From the NCBI GenBank assembly GCA_018000455.1, contig JAGNJW010000020.1, positions 32,735 to 96,734 on the forward strand: DNA of 64,000 bases, in the 5' to 3' direction. The DNA comes from Acidobacteriota bacterium. GTDB lineage: Bacteria; Acidobacteriota; Vicinamibacteria; Vicinamibacterales; UBA2999. The translations under genes were made by a program, and so were the position numbers. The notes under the pieces are model-generated. The model was given only the letters and a program-made list of their open reading frames with translations. It did no database searches and was not told where the DNA came from. Below, piece by piece: positions 19,506 to 26,634 of this stretch; the first letter of the stretch is position 1, and every line of letters begins with the position of its first letter.

Positions 19506-19708
19506 AGATCCTGGAATCCGCAAACGTCTTGCCTCAGATTGCCGCAGGCGTCGTGCATTTGTTCGTGGGCGACGCAGGCTTCACCCAGAGCCTCTCGACG
19601 TGTCAGTGGTCGTGGGGGCTGGCGCTCGTCTTCATCCTCTGTGCGACGGCTCAATGGGCCTCGATTGGCCAGTTTATCGATGCGTTTCGGAGCTACCGTG
19701 CTGCCTAA
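19502..19708 (+). CDS. Small two-helix membrane protein, cassette-like ORF
   Basis: A 68-residue hypothetical protein with two hydrophobic segments (about residues 7-24 and 33-56) separated by GDAGFTQSLST. The GTG start overlaps the previous stop. Its TAA stop lies inside the first box of the adjacent attC-like site, a hallmark of integron cassette genes. No homologous family recognised. GC content is lower than in the flanking genes. Confidence 0.5.
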   Translation: MKILESANVLPQIAAGVVHLFVGDAGFTQSLSTCQWSWGLALVFILCATAQWASIGQFIDAFRSYRAA

Positions 19709-19794
19709 AACGTCCGCGTGAAGCCGGCGGCGGTCAGCACTTGTGGCATCATCCGAGCACCGCGGCGCCGCGGCTTACGCGGAGCTCGTTGGGC
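19703..19794 (+). other. Candidate integron attC recombination site (92 bp)
   Basis: The ends match the R boxes: GCCTAAA at 19703-19709 (R'', consensus RYYYAAC) and GTTGGGC at 19788-19794 (R', consensus GTTRRRY). Inside them, TCCGCGTGAAGCCG at about 19712-19725 pairs with CGGCTTACGCGGA at 19771-19783, all matched except one extra G in the left arm, the expected position for an extrahelical base. Short unpaired spacers separate R and L boxes, and a central variable stem of about 40 bp remains. The gene upstream ends inside the left R box. The last base of R'' deviates from consensus. No integrase gene is in the window. Confidence 0.6.
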
Positions 19795-19872
19795 AGCGGG
19801 ACGCGAGCGCACGGCATGCTACGCTCCGCCGTCTCGTGCGCCCTTCGATTTCGAGTCGACCTCGCAGTGCCA

Positions 19873-20106
19873 ACGGCGAAGGGCTGACTCGGCGGCCGCG
19901 GCCGTCCGGAGCAGGCCGCGCCCGCGTCAGTCGTCAAACGCCGAGGCGGCGCCGAAGTCGCCGTGGGGTGTTATGGCGCAGCAGCGACACACGCTTCAGG
20001 TCGCGCAGCACCGCCCGGGGCCCCGCGGGGCCGCCGACGTTCGCCCCCGCTGGCGTTTGACGGCCTGCGTAGGACCGGCCGCGGCCGCCGAGCCAGCCTT
20101 CGCCGT
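19873..20106 (-). repeat. 234-bp palindromic repeat, copy 2 (inverted)
   Basis: This is the reverse complement of 18611-18844 with the same length and with few substitutions; the inner GTCAAACGCC / GGCGTTTGAC pair is at 19933-19942 and 20052-20061. With copy 1 it brackets about 1 kb of lower-GC DNA containing the small ORFs and the attC-like site. The rest of 19795-20198 holds nothing else that I recognise. Confidence 0.8.
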
Positions 20107-20198
20107 CGCGCGATGCACGGGCTATGCGATGATCGGCCGCTTAGCGGCGGCGAACGGGCAGCGCGACAATACGTTTCGGCGGCACCGGACGCCGCTGC

Positions 20199-20204
20199 TA
20201 AGAT
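20199..20204 (+). promoter_or_regulatory. -10 box (TAAGAT) of a probable leaderless promoter
   Basis: TGC-TAAGAT, an extended -10 form, ends 6 nt before the ATG of the GNAT/aminotransferase gene. No Shine-Dalgarno sequence is present. It would serve the whole 20.2-28.8 kb operon. Confidence 0.5.
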
Positions 20205-20210
20205 GCGCCC

Positions 20211-22238
20211 ATGTTCTGGTACACCCGCCGCCTCGACTCCGGTCTCGTCGTGATGCATGCGAGGCCCGAGCATGCCGAGCAGCTCGAGGCGCTGCAGCCG
20301 GTGTGCTTCCCCACCCTCGCCGACGAGGAACGCTTCAAGGCGCGGCACTACCGCAAGCACCTCGAGATCTTCGACGAGGGCCAGTTCGTGGCGCTCGACG
20401 GCGACCGCGTCGTGGGCGCCACCGCCACCATCCGGATGCGTTTCGACTTCGACCACATCGGCCACACCTTCGCCGACATCATCCAGGGCGGCTGGCTCAC
20501 CTCGCACGAGCCCGACGGCGACTGGCTCTACGGCGCCGACATCGGCGTGGATCCGACGTACCGCGGCCAGGGCCTGGCCACGGCGCTCTACGCCGCGCGT
20601 CAGGAACTGGTGTGGCGACGCGGGCTGAAGGGCCAGGTCACCGGCGGCATGCTGCGCGGCTACGGCGCGGTGAAGCATGAGATGTCGGCTGAGGACTACT
20701 ACGCCGGCGTCGTGGCGGGCCGCCTCAAGGACGCCACCCTCTCGATGCAGCTCGGGCTCGGCTTCGAACCGCGGGCGCTGCTCAAGGACTACCTGCAGGA
20801 TCCGGTCTCGGACAACTACAGCGCGCTCATCGTGCTCGACGCGGCCAAGGACGTCACGGGTGCCTCGCGCGAACTGGCCGGGCGATACGTGCGCCTGACC
20901 ACGGCCGTGCCGGGGCCGCGAGCGAAAGCGGTGCTCGAACGGCGCGCCGCCGCGTTGCCCTCCGGGCTCGGCAAGGCGACCGACGTCGTCGTCGAGCGCG
21001 CGCACGGCTCGCTCATCGTCGACGTCGACGGCAATACCTTCATCGACATGGCCAGCGGCATCGGCGTGACCGGCGTCGGCCACGCTCCGGCGGAGGTCGT
21101 CGACGCAGTAGCTGCGCAGACGGCGAAATACCTTCACACGTGTTCCCTGGTGACGACCTACGAACCGATGGTGCGCCTGGCGGAGGTGCTCAACGAACTG
21201 ACACCGGGCACGTTCGCGAAGAAGACCATCTTCGCCAACAGCGGCGCCGAGGCGGTCGAGAACGCGGTGAAGCTCGCGCGCAAGGCCACGGGCCGTCCCG
21301 CTGTCATCTGTTTCGAGGGCGGCTATCACGGCCGCACGCTCCTCACGCTCACGCTGACGAGCAAATACGGGCTCTTCAAGAGCGGTTTCGGTCCGTTCGC
21401 GTCCGACATCGTGCGCCTGCCGATTCCCCACGTCTATCGCACGCCGGCCGGGATGACCGAAGAGCAGTACGTGGATTTCGGTATCCGCCAGCTCGAGCAG
21501 GCGCTCGTCGCCCAGGTCGAGCCGTCGGCCGTCGCCGCCGTCATCATCGAGCCGGTGCAAGGCGAGGCCGGCTTCATCCCGGTGCCGCCGCGGTTTTTGG
21601 GACGCCTCCGTGAGCTGTGCACCGAGCACGGCATCGTGATGATCGCCGATGAAGTGCAGTGCGGCATGGGCCGTACCGGCCGCGTCTTCGCCAGCGAACA
21701 CTACGGACTGGTGCCGGATCTGGTCGTTTCGGCCAAGTCGCTTGGCGGCGGCATGCCGATCGGCGCCGTCACCGGGCGCGCCGACATCATGGATGCCGCC
21801 CATCCGGGCGGCGTCGGCGGCACCTACGGCGGTAATCCGGTGGCCTGCGTCGCGGCGCTGGCGGCCGTCGAGTTGATTCGCCAGCCGGCGTTCCTGGCCC
21901 ACGCGCGGCATCTCGGCGACGTCATGCGCGAGGTGATGACAGGCTGGCAACGCGCTCACCCGATCGTGGGTGATGTGCGCGGCCTGGGTCCGATGATGCT
22001 GGTCGAGTTCGTGAAAGACCGGCACGGCAAGGCGCCGGCGACGCCCGACGACACGCTCGCCATCGTCAAGGGCACGGTGGCGCGCGGCGTGGTGCTGATG
22101 CGGGCCGGCCTCTACAGCAACGGCGTCAGGCTGCTGCCGCCGCTCACCATGCCCGAAGACATGTTGCGCGAGGCGCTCGAGGCGCTCGGCGCCTCGGTCG
22201 CCGTGGTCTCGGAACGCCTGATGACGACCTCCGCCTAG
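20211..22238 (+). CDS. GNAT acetyltransferase fused to class III (GABA-type) aminotransferase
   Basis: A 675-residue fusion. Residues 1 to about 215 form a GNAT N-acetyltransferase domain with the acetyl-CoA loop around VDPTYRGQGLATALY. Residues about 230-675 are a class III, fold-type I aminotransferase: NSGAEAVENAVKLARKATGR, GGYHGRT, DEVQCGMGRTG and the PLP lysine K509 in SAKSLGGGMP. The second part resembles 4-aminobutyrate or related omega-aminotransferases. Coupled genes downstream encode an aldehyde dehydrogenase and a permease, which fits an omega-amino acid catabolic route in which the semialdehyde is oxidised. What the GNAT domain acetylates is unknown. First gene of the operon. Confidence 0.92.
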   Translation: MFWYTRRLDSGLVVMHARPEHAEQLEALQPVCFPTLADEERFKARHYRKHLEIFDEGQFVALDGDRVVGATATIRMRFDFDHIGHTFADIIQGGWLTSHEPDGDWLYGADIGVDPTYRGQGLATALYAARQELVWRRGLKGQVTGGMLRGYGAVKHEMSAEDYYAGVVAGRLKDATLSMQLGLGFEPRALLKDYLQDPVSDNYSALIVLDAAKDVTGASRELAGRYVRLTTAVPGPRAKAVLERRAAALPSGLGKATDVVVERAHGSLIVDVDGNTFIDMASGIGVTGVGHAPAEVVDAVAAQTAKYLHTCSLVTTYEPMVRLAEVLNELTPGTFAKKTIFANSGAEAVENAVKLARKATGRPAVICFEGGYHGRTLLTLTLTSKYGLFKSGFGPFASDIVRLPIPHVYRTPAGMTEEQYVDFGIRQLEQALVAQVEPSAVAAVIIEPVQGEAGFIPVPPRFLGRLRELCTEHGIVMIADEVQCGMGRTGRVFASEHYGLVPDLVVSAKSLGGGMPIGAVTGRADIMDAAHPGGVGGTYGGNPVACVAALAAVELIRQPAFLAHARHLGDVMREVMTGWQRAHPIVGDVRGLGPMMLVEFVKDRHGKAPATPDDTLAIVKGTVARGVVLMRAGLYSNGVRLLPPLTMPEDMLREALEALGASVAVVSERLMTTSA

Positions 22239-22253
22239 CTTCCGCTGCAGCCC

Positions 22254-23825
22254 ATGGCGGATCTCGTCCTCACCAATGCGGTCGTCGTGGCCGGGCGGCA
22301 TCAGCCTCCGGCGACGACCGTCGTCGTCCGCGACGGGGTCATCGCCACGGTTGGGGACGACCGCGCAGCCGCGGCGGCCCACCCCGGCGCGCGCACCTTC
22401 GACCTTGGCGGGCGCACCGTCGTGGCGGGCTTCAACGACGCGCACGCGCACGTCTGGAAGATCGGCCACCTGCTCACGACCATGCTCGATCTGCGCGGCG
22501 TCGAGAGCCTCGACGCGCTCGTCGCCAAGGTCGCCGCGTTCAGTGAGCGACTGCCCGAGGGCGCGTGGCTGCTGGGCCGTGGCTTCAACGAGGCGACGAT
22601 GAGCGAGCGCCGCATGCCGTCGCGCCACGATCTCGACCGGGCCGCGCCGGATCGGCCCGTCGTGCTCACGCGCACCTGCGGCCATATCTACGCCGCCAAC
22701 TCGGCGGCGCTGACACTAGCGGGCATCACGGCGGCGACCGCACCGCCGGTCGGCGGCGACATCGACCGGAGTGCAGACGGGACGCCGACCGGTGTGCTGC
22801 GTGAAACGGCGATGGGGCTCATCACCAGGGCCATGCCACCACCGAGCGACGACGACTACGAACGCATGATCGCCGCGGCCCTTCGCCATCAGCTGTCACG
22901 TGGCATCACCATGTCGTCGTGCTGCGGGGTCACGCCGCAGCTGCTCGCGGTCTATCGCGCCATGGACGACGGCGGCCGCCTGCCGGCCCGCATGAACGTG
23001 ATGCCATTTCGTCGCGTCGACGGCGTGGCGGCGCCGCTGCCGCTGCCGGCGCTGCACCGCTCGTCCATGCTGCACGTCGACACGGTGAAATTCCTGGCCG
23101 ACGGCGGCCTGAGCGGCGCCACCGCCGCGCTCAGCGTGAACTACCGGCACGCCCCGCACAAGGGGCTGCTGCGCTTCGACCACGACGAGCTGGCGGCGCT
23201 GTGCCGCGAGAGTCACGACGCCGGCTGGCGCATCGCCACCCACGCCATCGGCGACGTGGCCATCGAGCAGATGCTCGACATTTACGAGGCCCTCGGCCCG
23301 CGGCGCCATGGCGGCGGCCACCGTCTCGAGCACCTCGGTCTGCCGAGCGCCCCGCAGCTGGCGCGGGCGGCGCGTCTGGGCGTCGTCGCTGCGCCGCAGT
23401 CGATCTTCCTCTACGAACTGGGGCGCAACTTCCGCGACTACCTGCCCGACGCGTTGCTGCCGCGGTGCTATCCGCTACGCGCGATGCTCGACGCCGGCAT
23501 CACCGTGGCGCTGTCATCGGATGCGCCGGTGGTCGAGAACGACAATCCGCTGGCCGGCATGACGGCAGCCATCACGCGGTGCGACCGCGCCGGCGTGCCG
23601 CTCGGGCCCGAGCAGGCCATCACCGCCGCCGAAGCCCTCGACGCCTACACCCGTGGCGGCGCCGTCTCGGTCGACCTCGAGCACGAGCTCGGGACCATCG
23701 CTCGAGGCTACCGGGCCGACCTCGCAGTGCTCTCCGGTAATCCCCTCACCACGCCGCCCGAGGCCCTGTCGGGGCTCACCGTGGACATGACGATGCTGGG
23801 CGGCACAGTCGCCTACGAACGCTGA
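22254..23825 (+). CDS. Amidohydrolase of the YtcJ type
   Basis: A 523-residue metal-dependent amidohydrolase. The N-terminal beta-sandwich is followed by the metal motif DAHAHVWK; further signatures are LADGGLSGATAAL, the HAIGD histidine and the late aspartate in ALSSDAPV. The YtcJ/NfdA-like group hydrolyses N-acyl or N-formyl amides and related substrates. The operon setting suggests release of an amine or amino acid that then enters the aminotransferase step. Its stop overlaps the next gene's start by one base. Confidence 0.88.
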   Translation: MADLVLTNAVVVAGRHQPPATTVVVRDGVIATVGDDRAAAAAHPGARTFDLGGRTVVAGFNDAHAHVWKIGHLLTTMLDLRGVESLDALVAKVAAFSERLPEGAWLLGRGFNEATMSERRMPSRHDLDRAAPDRPVVLTRTCGHIYAANSAALTLAGITAATAPPVGGDIDRSADGTPTGVLRETAMGLITRAMPPPSDDDYERMIAAALRHQLSRGITMSSCCGVTPQLLAVYRAMDDGGRLPARMNVMPFRRVDGVAAPLPLPALHRSSMLHVDTVKFLADGGLSGATAALSVNYRHAPHKGLLRFDHDELAALCRESHDAGWRIATHAIGDVAIEQMLDIYEALGPRRHGGGHRLEHLGLPSAPQLARAARLGVVAAPQSIFLYELGRNFRDYLPDALLPRCYPLRAMLDAGITVALSSDAPVVENDNPLAGMTAAITRCDRAGVPLGPEQAITAAEALDAYTRGGAVSVDLEHELGTIARGYRADLAVLSGNPLTTPPEALSGLTVDMTMLGGTVAYER

Positions 23826-25267
23826 TGACATCCAACAAGCAACTGATCGACGGCCAGTGGTGTGACGCCGCGAACGGCGGCACCTGGGACGTGCTGAATC
23901 CGGCCACCGAAGAGGTCGTCGCTACCGTCCCATACGGCGCGGCCGAGGACTGCGAGCGGGCCATCGACGCGGCGGCGCGCGCCTTCATCGACTGGAGCCG
24001 CACGACGCCCTACGAACGCGGCGCCGTGCTCGATCGCACGGCCGCGCTCATCCGCGCCGAGGCCGACACGCTGGCCAGAACGACCGTGCTCGAAAGCGGC
24101 AAGCCGCTGGTGCAGGCGCGGGGCGAGTGGCTGGCCGCGGCTGACCTCTTCGAGTGGTTCGCCGAAGAGGGCAAACGCGCCTACGGGCGTATCATCCCGG
24201 CGCGGACGCCGTCCAAGCGCCTGCTGGTGCTCAAGCAGCCGCTCGGCGTGGTCGGCCTCATCACGGCGTGGAACTTCCCGGCCTGGAACATCGCGCGGGC
24301 CGGCGGCGCGGCGCTCGCCGCCGGCTGCACCATCGTCGTGCGGCCTTCGGAGTACACGCCGCTCTCCGGCATGCAGGTCGCGCGGCTCCTCACCGAGGCG
24401 GGCGCGCCGGCCGGGGTGGTCAATCTCGTCAACGGCGACCCCGGCCCGATGGGCCAGGCCATGCTGGCGCATCCGTCGGTGGCCAAGATCCACTTCACGG
24501 GCAGCACGCGCGTCGGCCGATTGCTGATGGACGGCGCGTCGAAGACCGTCACGCGTCTGTCGCTCGAACTGGGCGGCAACGCGCCGGTGCTCGTCTTCCC
24601 GGACGTCGACCTCGACCAACTGGTGGCCGGGGCCACGGCGGCCAAGTTCCGCAACGGCGGGCAGGTGTGCGTGGCGCCGCAGCGCTTCCTGGTCTCGAAG
24701 GGTGCCGCGGCAGGGTTCACCGATCGTCTGGCCGCAGCCGCCGGTGCGCTGAAGGTCGGTGACGGCCTCGATCCGGCCACCCAGGTCGGACCGCTCATCA
24801 ACGCGCGGCAACGCGATCGGGTCGAGGCGCTGGTGGCTGCCGCGCGCACCCACGGCGGCCACGTCGCCGTGGGTGGCCAGCGTCCGGCCGACCACGACCG
24901 AGGCTACTTCTATCAGCCCACGGTCGTCGCCAACGTCCTTCCCGACGCCCCGCTCTCGCGCGAGGAGATCTTCGGCCCGGTGTTGCCGGTCAGCACCTTC
25001 GACGGCGTCGACGAGGCGATCGCGCTCGCCAACCGCACGCGCTACGGCCTGGCCGCCTACGTCTGGACGAACCATCTGCCGACGGCGCTACGGGTGGCCG
25101 AGCGCCTCGAGTTCGGGCTCGTCGGCATCAACGAGTGGACGCCGCAGGCCACCGAAGCGCCGTTCACCGGCTGGAAGGAGAGCGGGCTCGGCCGCGAGTC
25201 GGGTGCCGAGGGCCTCGAGGAGTATCTCGAGACCAAGCTCGTGGCCATCGGCGGAGTGCCGCGATGA
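23825..25267 (+). CDS. NAD(P)-dependent aldehyde dehydrogenase (succinate-semialdehyde dehydrogenase-like)
   Basis: A 480-residue ALDH. General base E248 lies in LELGGNAP and catalytic C282 in NGGQVCVAPQRF; the cofactor segment TAWNFPAWNIARAGG is also seen. It best resembles succinate-semialdehyde dehydrogenases (GabD type). Within an operon headed by a GABA-type aminotransferase this gives a coherent two-step conversion of an omega-amino acid to the acid. The stop overlaps the permease start (ATGA). Confidence 0.92.
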   Translation: MTSNKQLIDGQWCDAANGGTWDVLNPATEEVVATVPYGAAEDCERAIDAAARAFIDWSRTTPYERGAVLDRTAALIRAEADTLARTTVLESGKPLVQARGEWLAAADLFEWFAEEGKRAYGRIIPARTPSKRLLVLKQPLGVVGLITAWNFPAWNIARAGGAALAAGCTIVVRPSEYTPLSGMQVARLLTEAGAPAGVVNLVNGDPGPMGQAMLAHPSVAKIHFTGSTRVGRLLMDGASKTVTRLSLELGGNAPVLVFPDVDLDQLVAGATAAKFRNGGQVCVAPQRFLVSKGAAAGFTDRLAAAAGALKVGDGLDPATQVGPLINARQRDRVEALVAAARTHGGHVAVGGQRPADHDRGYFYQPTVVANVLPDAPLSREEIFGPVLPVSTFDGVDEAIALANRTRYGLAAYVWTNHLPTALRVAERLEFGLVGINEWTPQATEAPFTGWKESGLGRESGAEGLEEYLETKLVAIGGVPR

Positions 25268-26634
25268 GTCAGGCCGAGGCGGCCGGCGACGGCGCACACG
25301 TCGTACCGGCACTGGGGCGGTGGGACCTCGTCCTGCTCAAGATCGTCGCCATCGTCAATCTCAACAACGTGCCGGCCACCGCCGTCTTCGGCTGGTTCTC
25401 GCTGGTACTGTGGCTGCTGGCCTTCCTGTTCTTCATGGTGCCATCGGCGATTGCCGTCATCGTGCTCAGCCGGCGCTATCCTGGCGAGGGCGGCCTGTAT
25501 GTGTGGATCCGCCAGAGTTTCGGCGACGCGCACGGGTTCCTCGCCGGCTGGTGCTACTGGGCCACCAATCTGTTCTACGTGCCGGTGCTGCTCGTCTACA
25601 TGGCCGGCATCTTCGCCTTTGCCGGCGGCGAGAGTCGGGCCGAGGCCCTGGCCGGCTCGCGCTCCTTCGTCGCCATCCTGGCGTTCGGCTGGCTCATCTT
25701 CATGACCGTGGCCAACATCCGTGGCGCGGCGGTCGGCAAGTGGATCCACAACGTCGGCGGGATGAGCAATCTCGTGAGCGTCGTCCTGGTGCTCGTGGCG
25801 GCCGGCGCCGCTCTTGCCGCCGGTGTGCAGGCCGAAGTGCCGGCCATCTCCGGCGTGACCTGGGAGACGGCCACGAGTTTCGCGGTGATGTGCAACGCGC
25901 TGGTCGGCGTGGAACTTGCTTCGACGATGGGCGACGAGATCCGCGATCCCCGGCGCGACCTGGCGCCGGCCATCGCCATCGCCGGCGTCGTCTCCATCCT
26001 GTCGTACGTGCTGACGACCGCCGCCGTGCTGCTGCTCGTGCCGGTGAACGAGGTGGGCGTGCTGCAGGGCATCATGCAAGCGATCGGCGTCGGCGCCGAC
26101 GCCGCCGCTGCCGCCTGGATCGTGACGCCGCTGGCCCTGCTCATGGGTCTGGCCATCGGCGGGGCGGCCTCGGCTTGGTTCGCCGGCTCGGCCCGCGTGC
26201 CCTTCGTCGCCGGCCTGACCAGTGCTCTTCCCGAGCCACTCGGTCGCGTGCATCCGGTCTACAAGTCGCCGCACGTGGCCCTCATCGTGACGGCGGGCTG
26301 CTGCGCCCTCTTCACCGGCATCTCGTTCGTGGGCTCGTCGGTGAACGAAGCCTACCAGGTGCTGCTGAAGTCGGCCGTCATCATGCAGATGGTCCCCTTC
26401 TCGTATCTCTTCCTGACCCTCGCCAAGACGGAGGGCGTGGCCGGGTGGGCACGCGCGGCCGGTGTCGTCGGCCTCGCGACCACGCTCTTCGGCCTCGTCG
26501 TGGCCTTTCTCCCGACGTCGGATGTTGCCAACGTGTGGAGCTTCGAACTCAAACTCATGGCCGGTGTCGCCGGCCCCATCGGCCTCGGCTGGTTCCTGCA
26601 CAGCCGCTCGACCCGTCACGGAGCTGCCTCATGA
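25264..26634 (+). CDS. APC-superfamily amino acid permease
   Basis: A 456-residue transporter with about 12 membrane helices, starting GRWDLVLLKIVAIVNLNNVPATA and including the MCNALVGVELASTMGDEIRDPRRD stretch characteristic of the APC family. It overlaps both neighbours by 4 bp. It probably imports the amino acid or amine degraded by the operon. Distinct from the permease at 14130-15482. Confidence 0.9.
   Translation: MSQAEAAGDGAHVVPALGRWDLVLLKIVAIVNLNNVPATAVFGWFSLVLWLLAFLFFMVPSAIAVIVLSRRYPGEGGLYVWIRQSFGDAHGFLAGWCYWATNLFYVPVLLVYMAGIFAFAGGESRAEALAGSRSFVAILAFGWLIFMTVANIRGAAVGKWIHNVGGMSNLVSVVLVLVAAGAALAAGVQAEVPAISGVTWETATSFAVMCNALVGVELASTMGDEIRDPRRDLAPAIAIAGVVSILSYVLTTAAVLLLVPVNEVGVLQGIMQAIGVGADAAAAAWIVTPLALLMGLAIGGAASAWFAGSARVPFVAGLTSALPEPLGRVHPVYKSPHVALIVTAGCCALFTGISFVGSSVNEAYQVLLKSAVIMQMVPFSYLFLTLAKTEGVAGWARAAGVVGLATTLFGLVVAFLPTSDVANVWSFELKLMAGVAGPIGLGWFLHSRSTRHGAAS

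Noticed and set aside
19971..22685. 904-residue open frame on the minus strand opposite the aminotransferase and amidohydrolase genes
   Set aside because: Arg/Ala/His-rich shadow frame caused by high third-position GC of the real genes on the other strand; no motifs.
24759..26630. Long N-terminal extension of the M28 peptidase frame
   Set aside because: It overlaps two intact genes in another frame; the signal peptide begins at the ATG at 26631.
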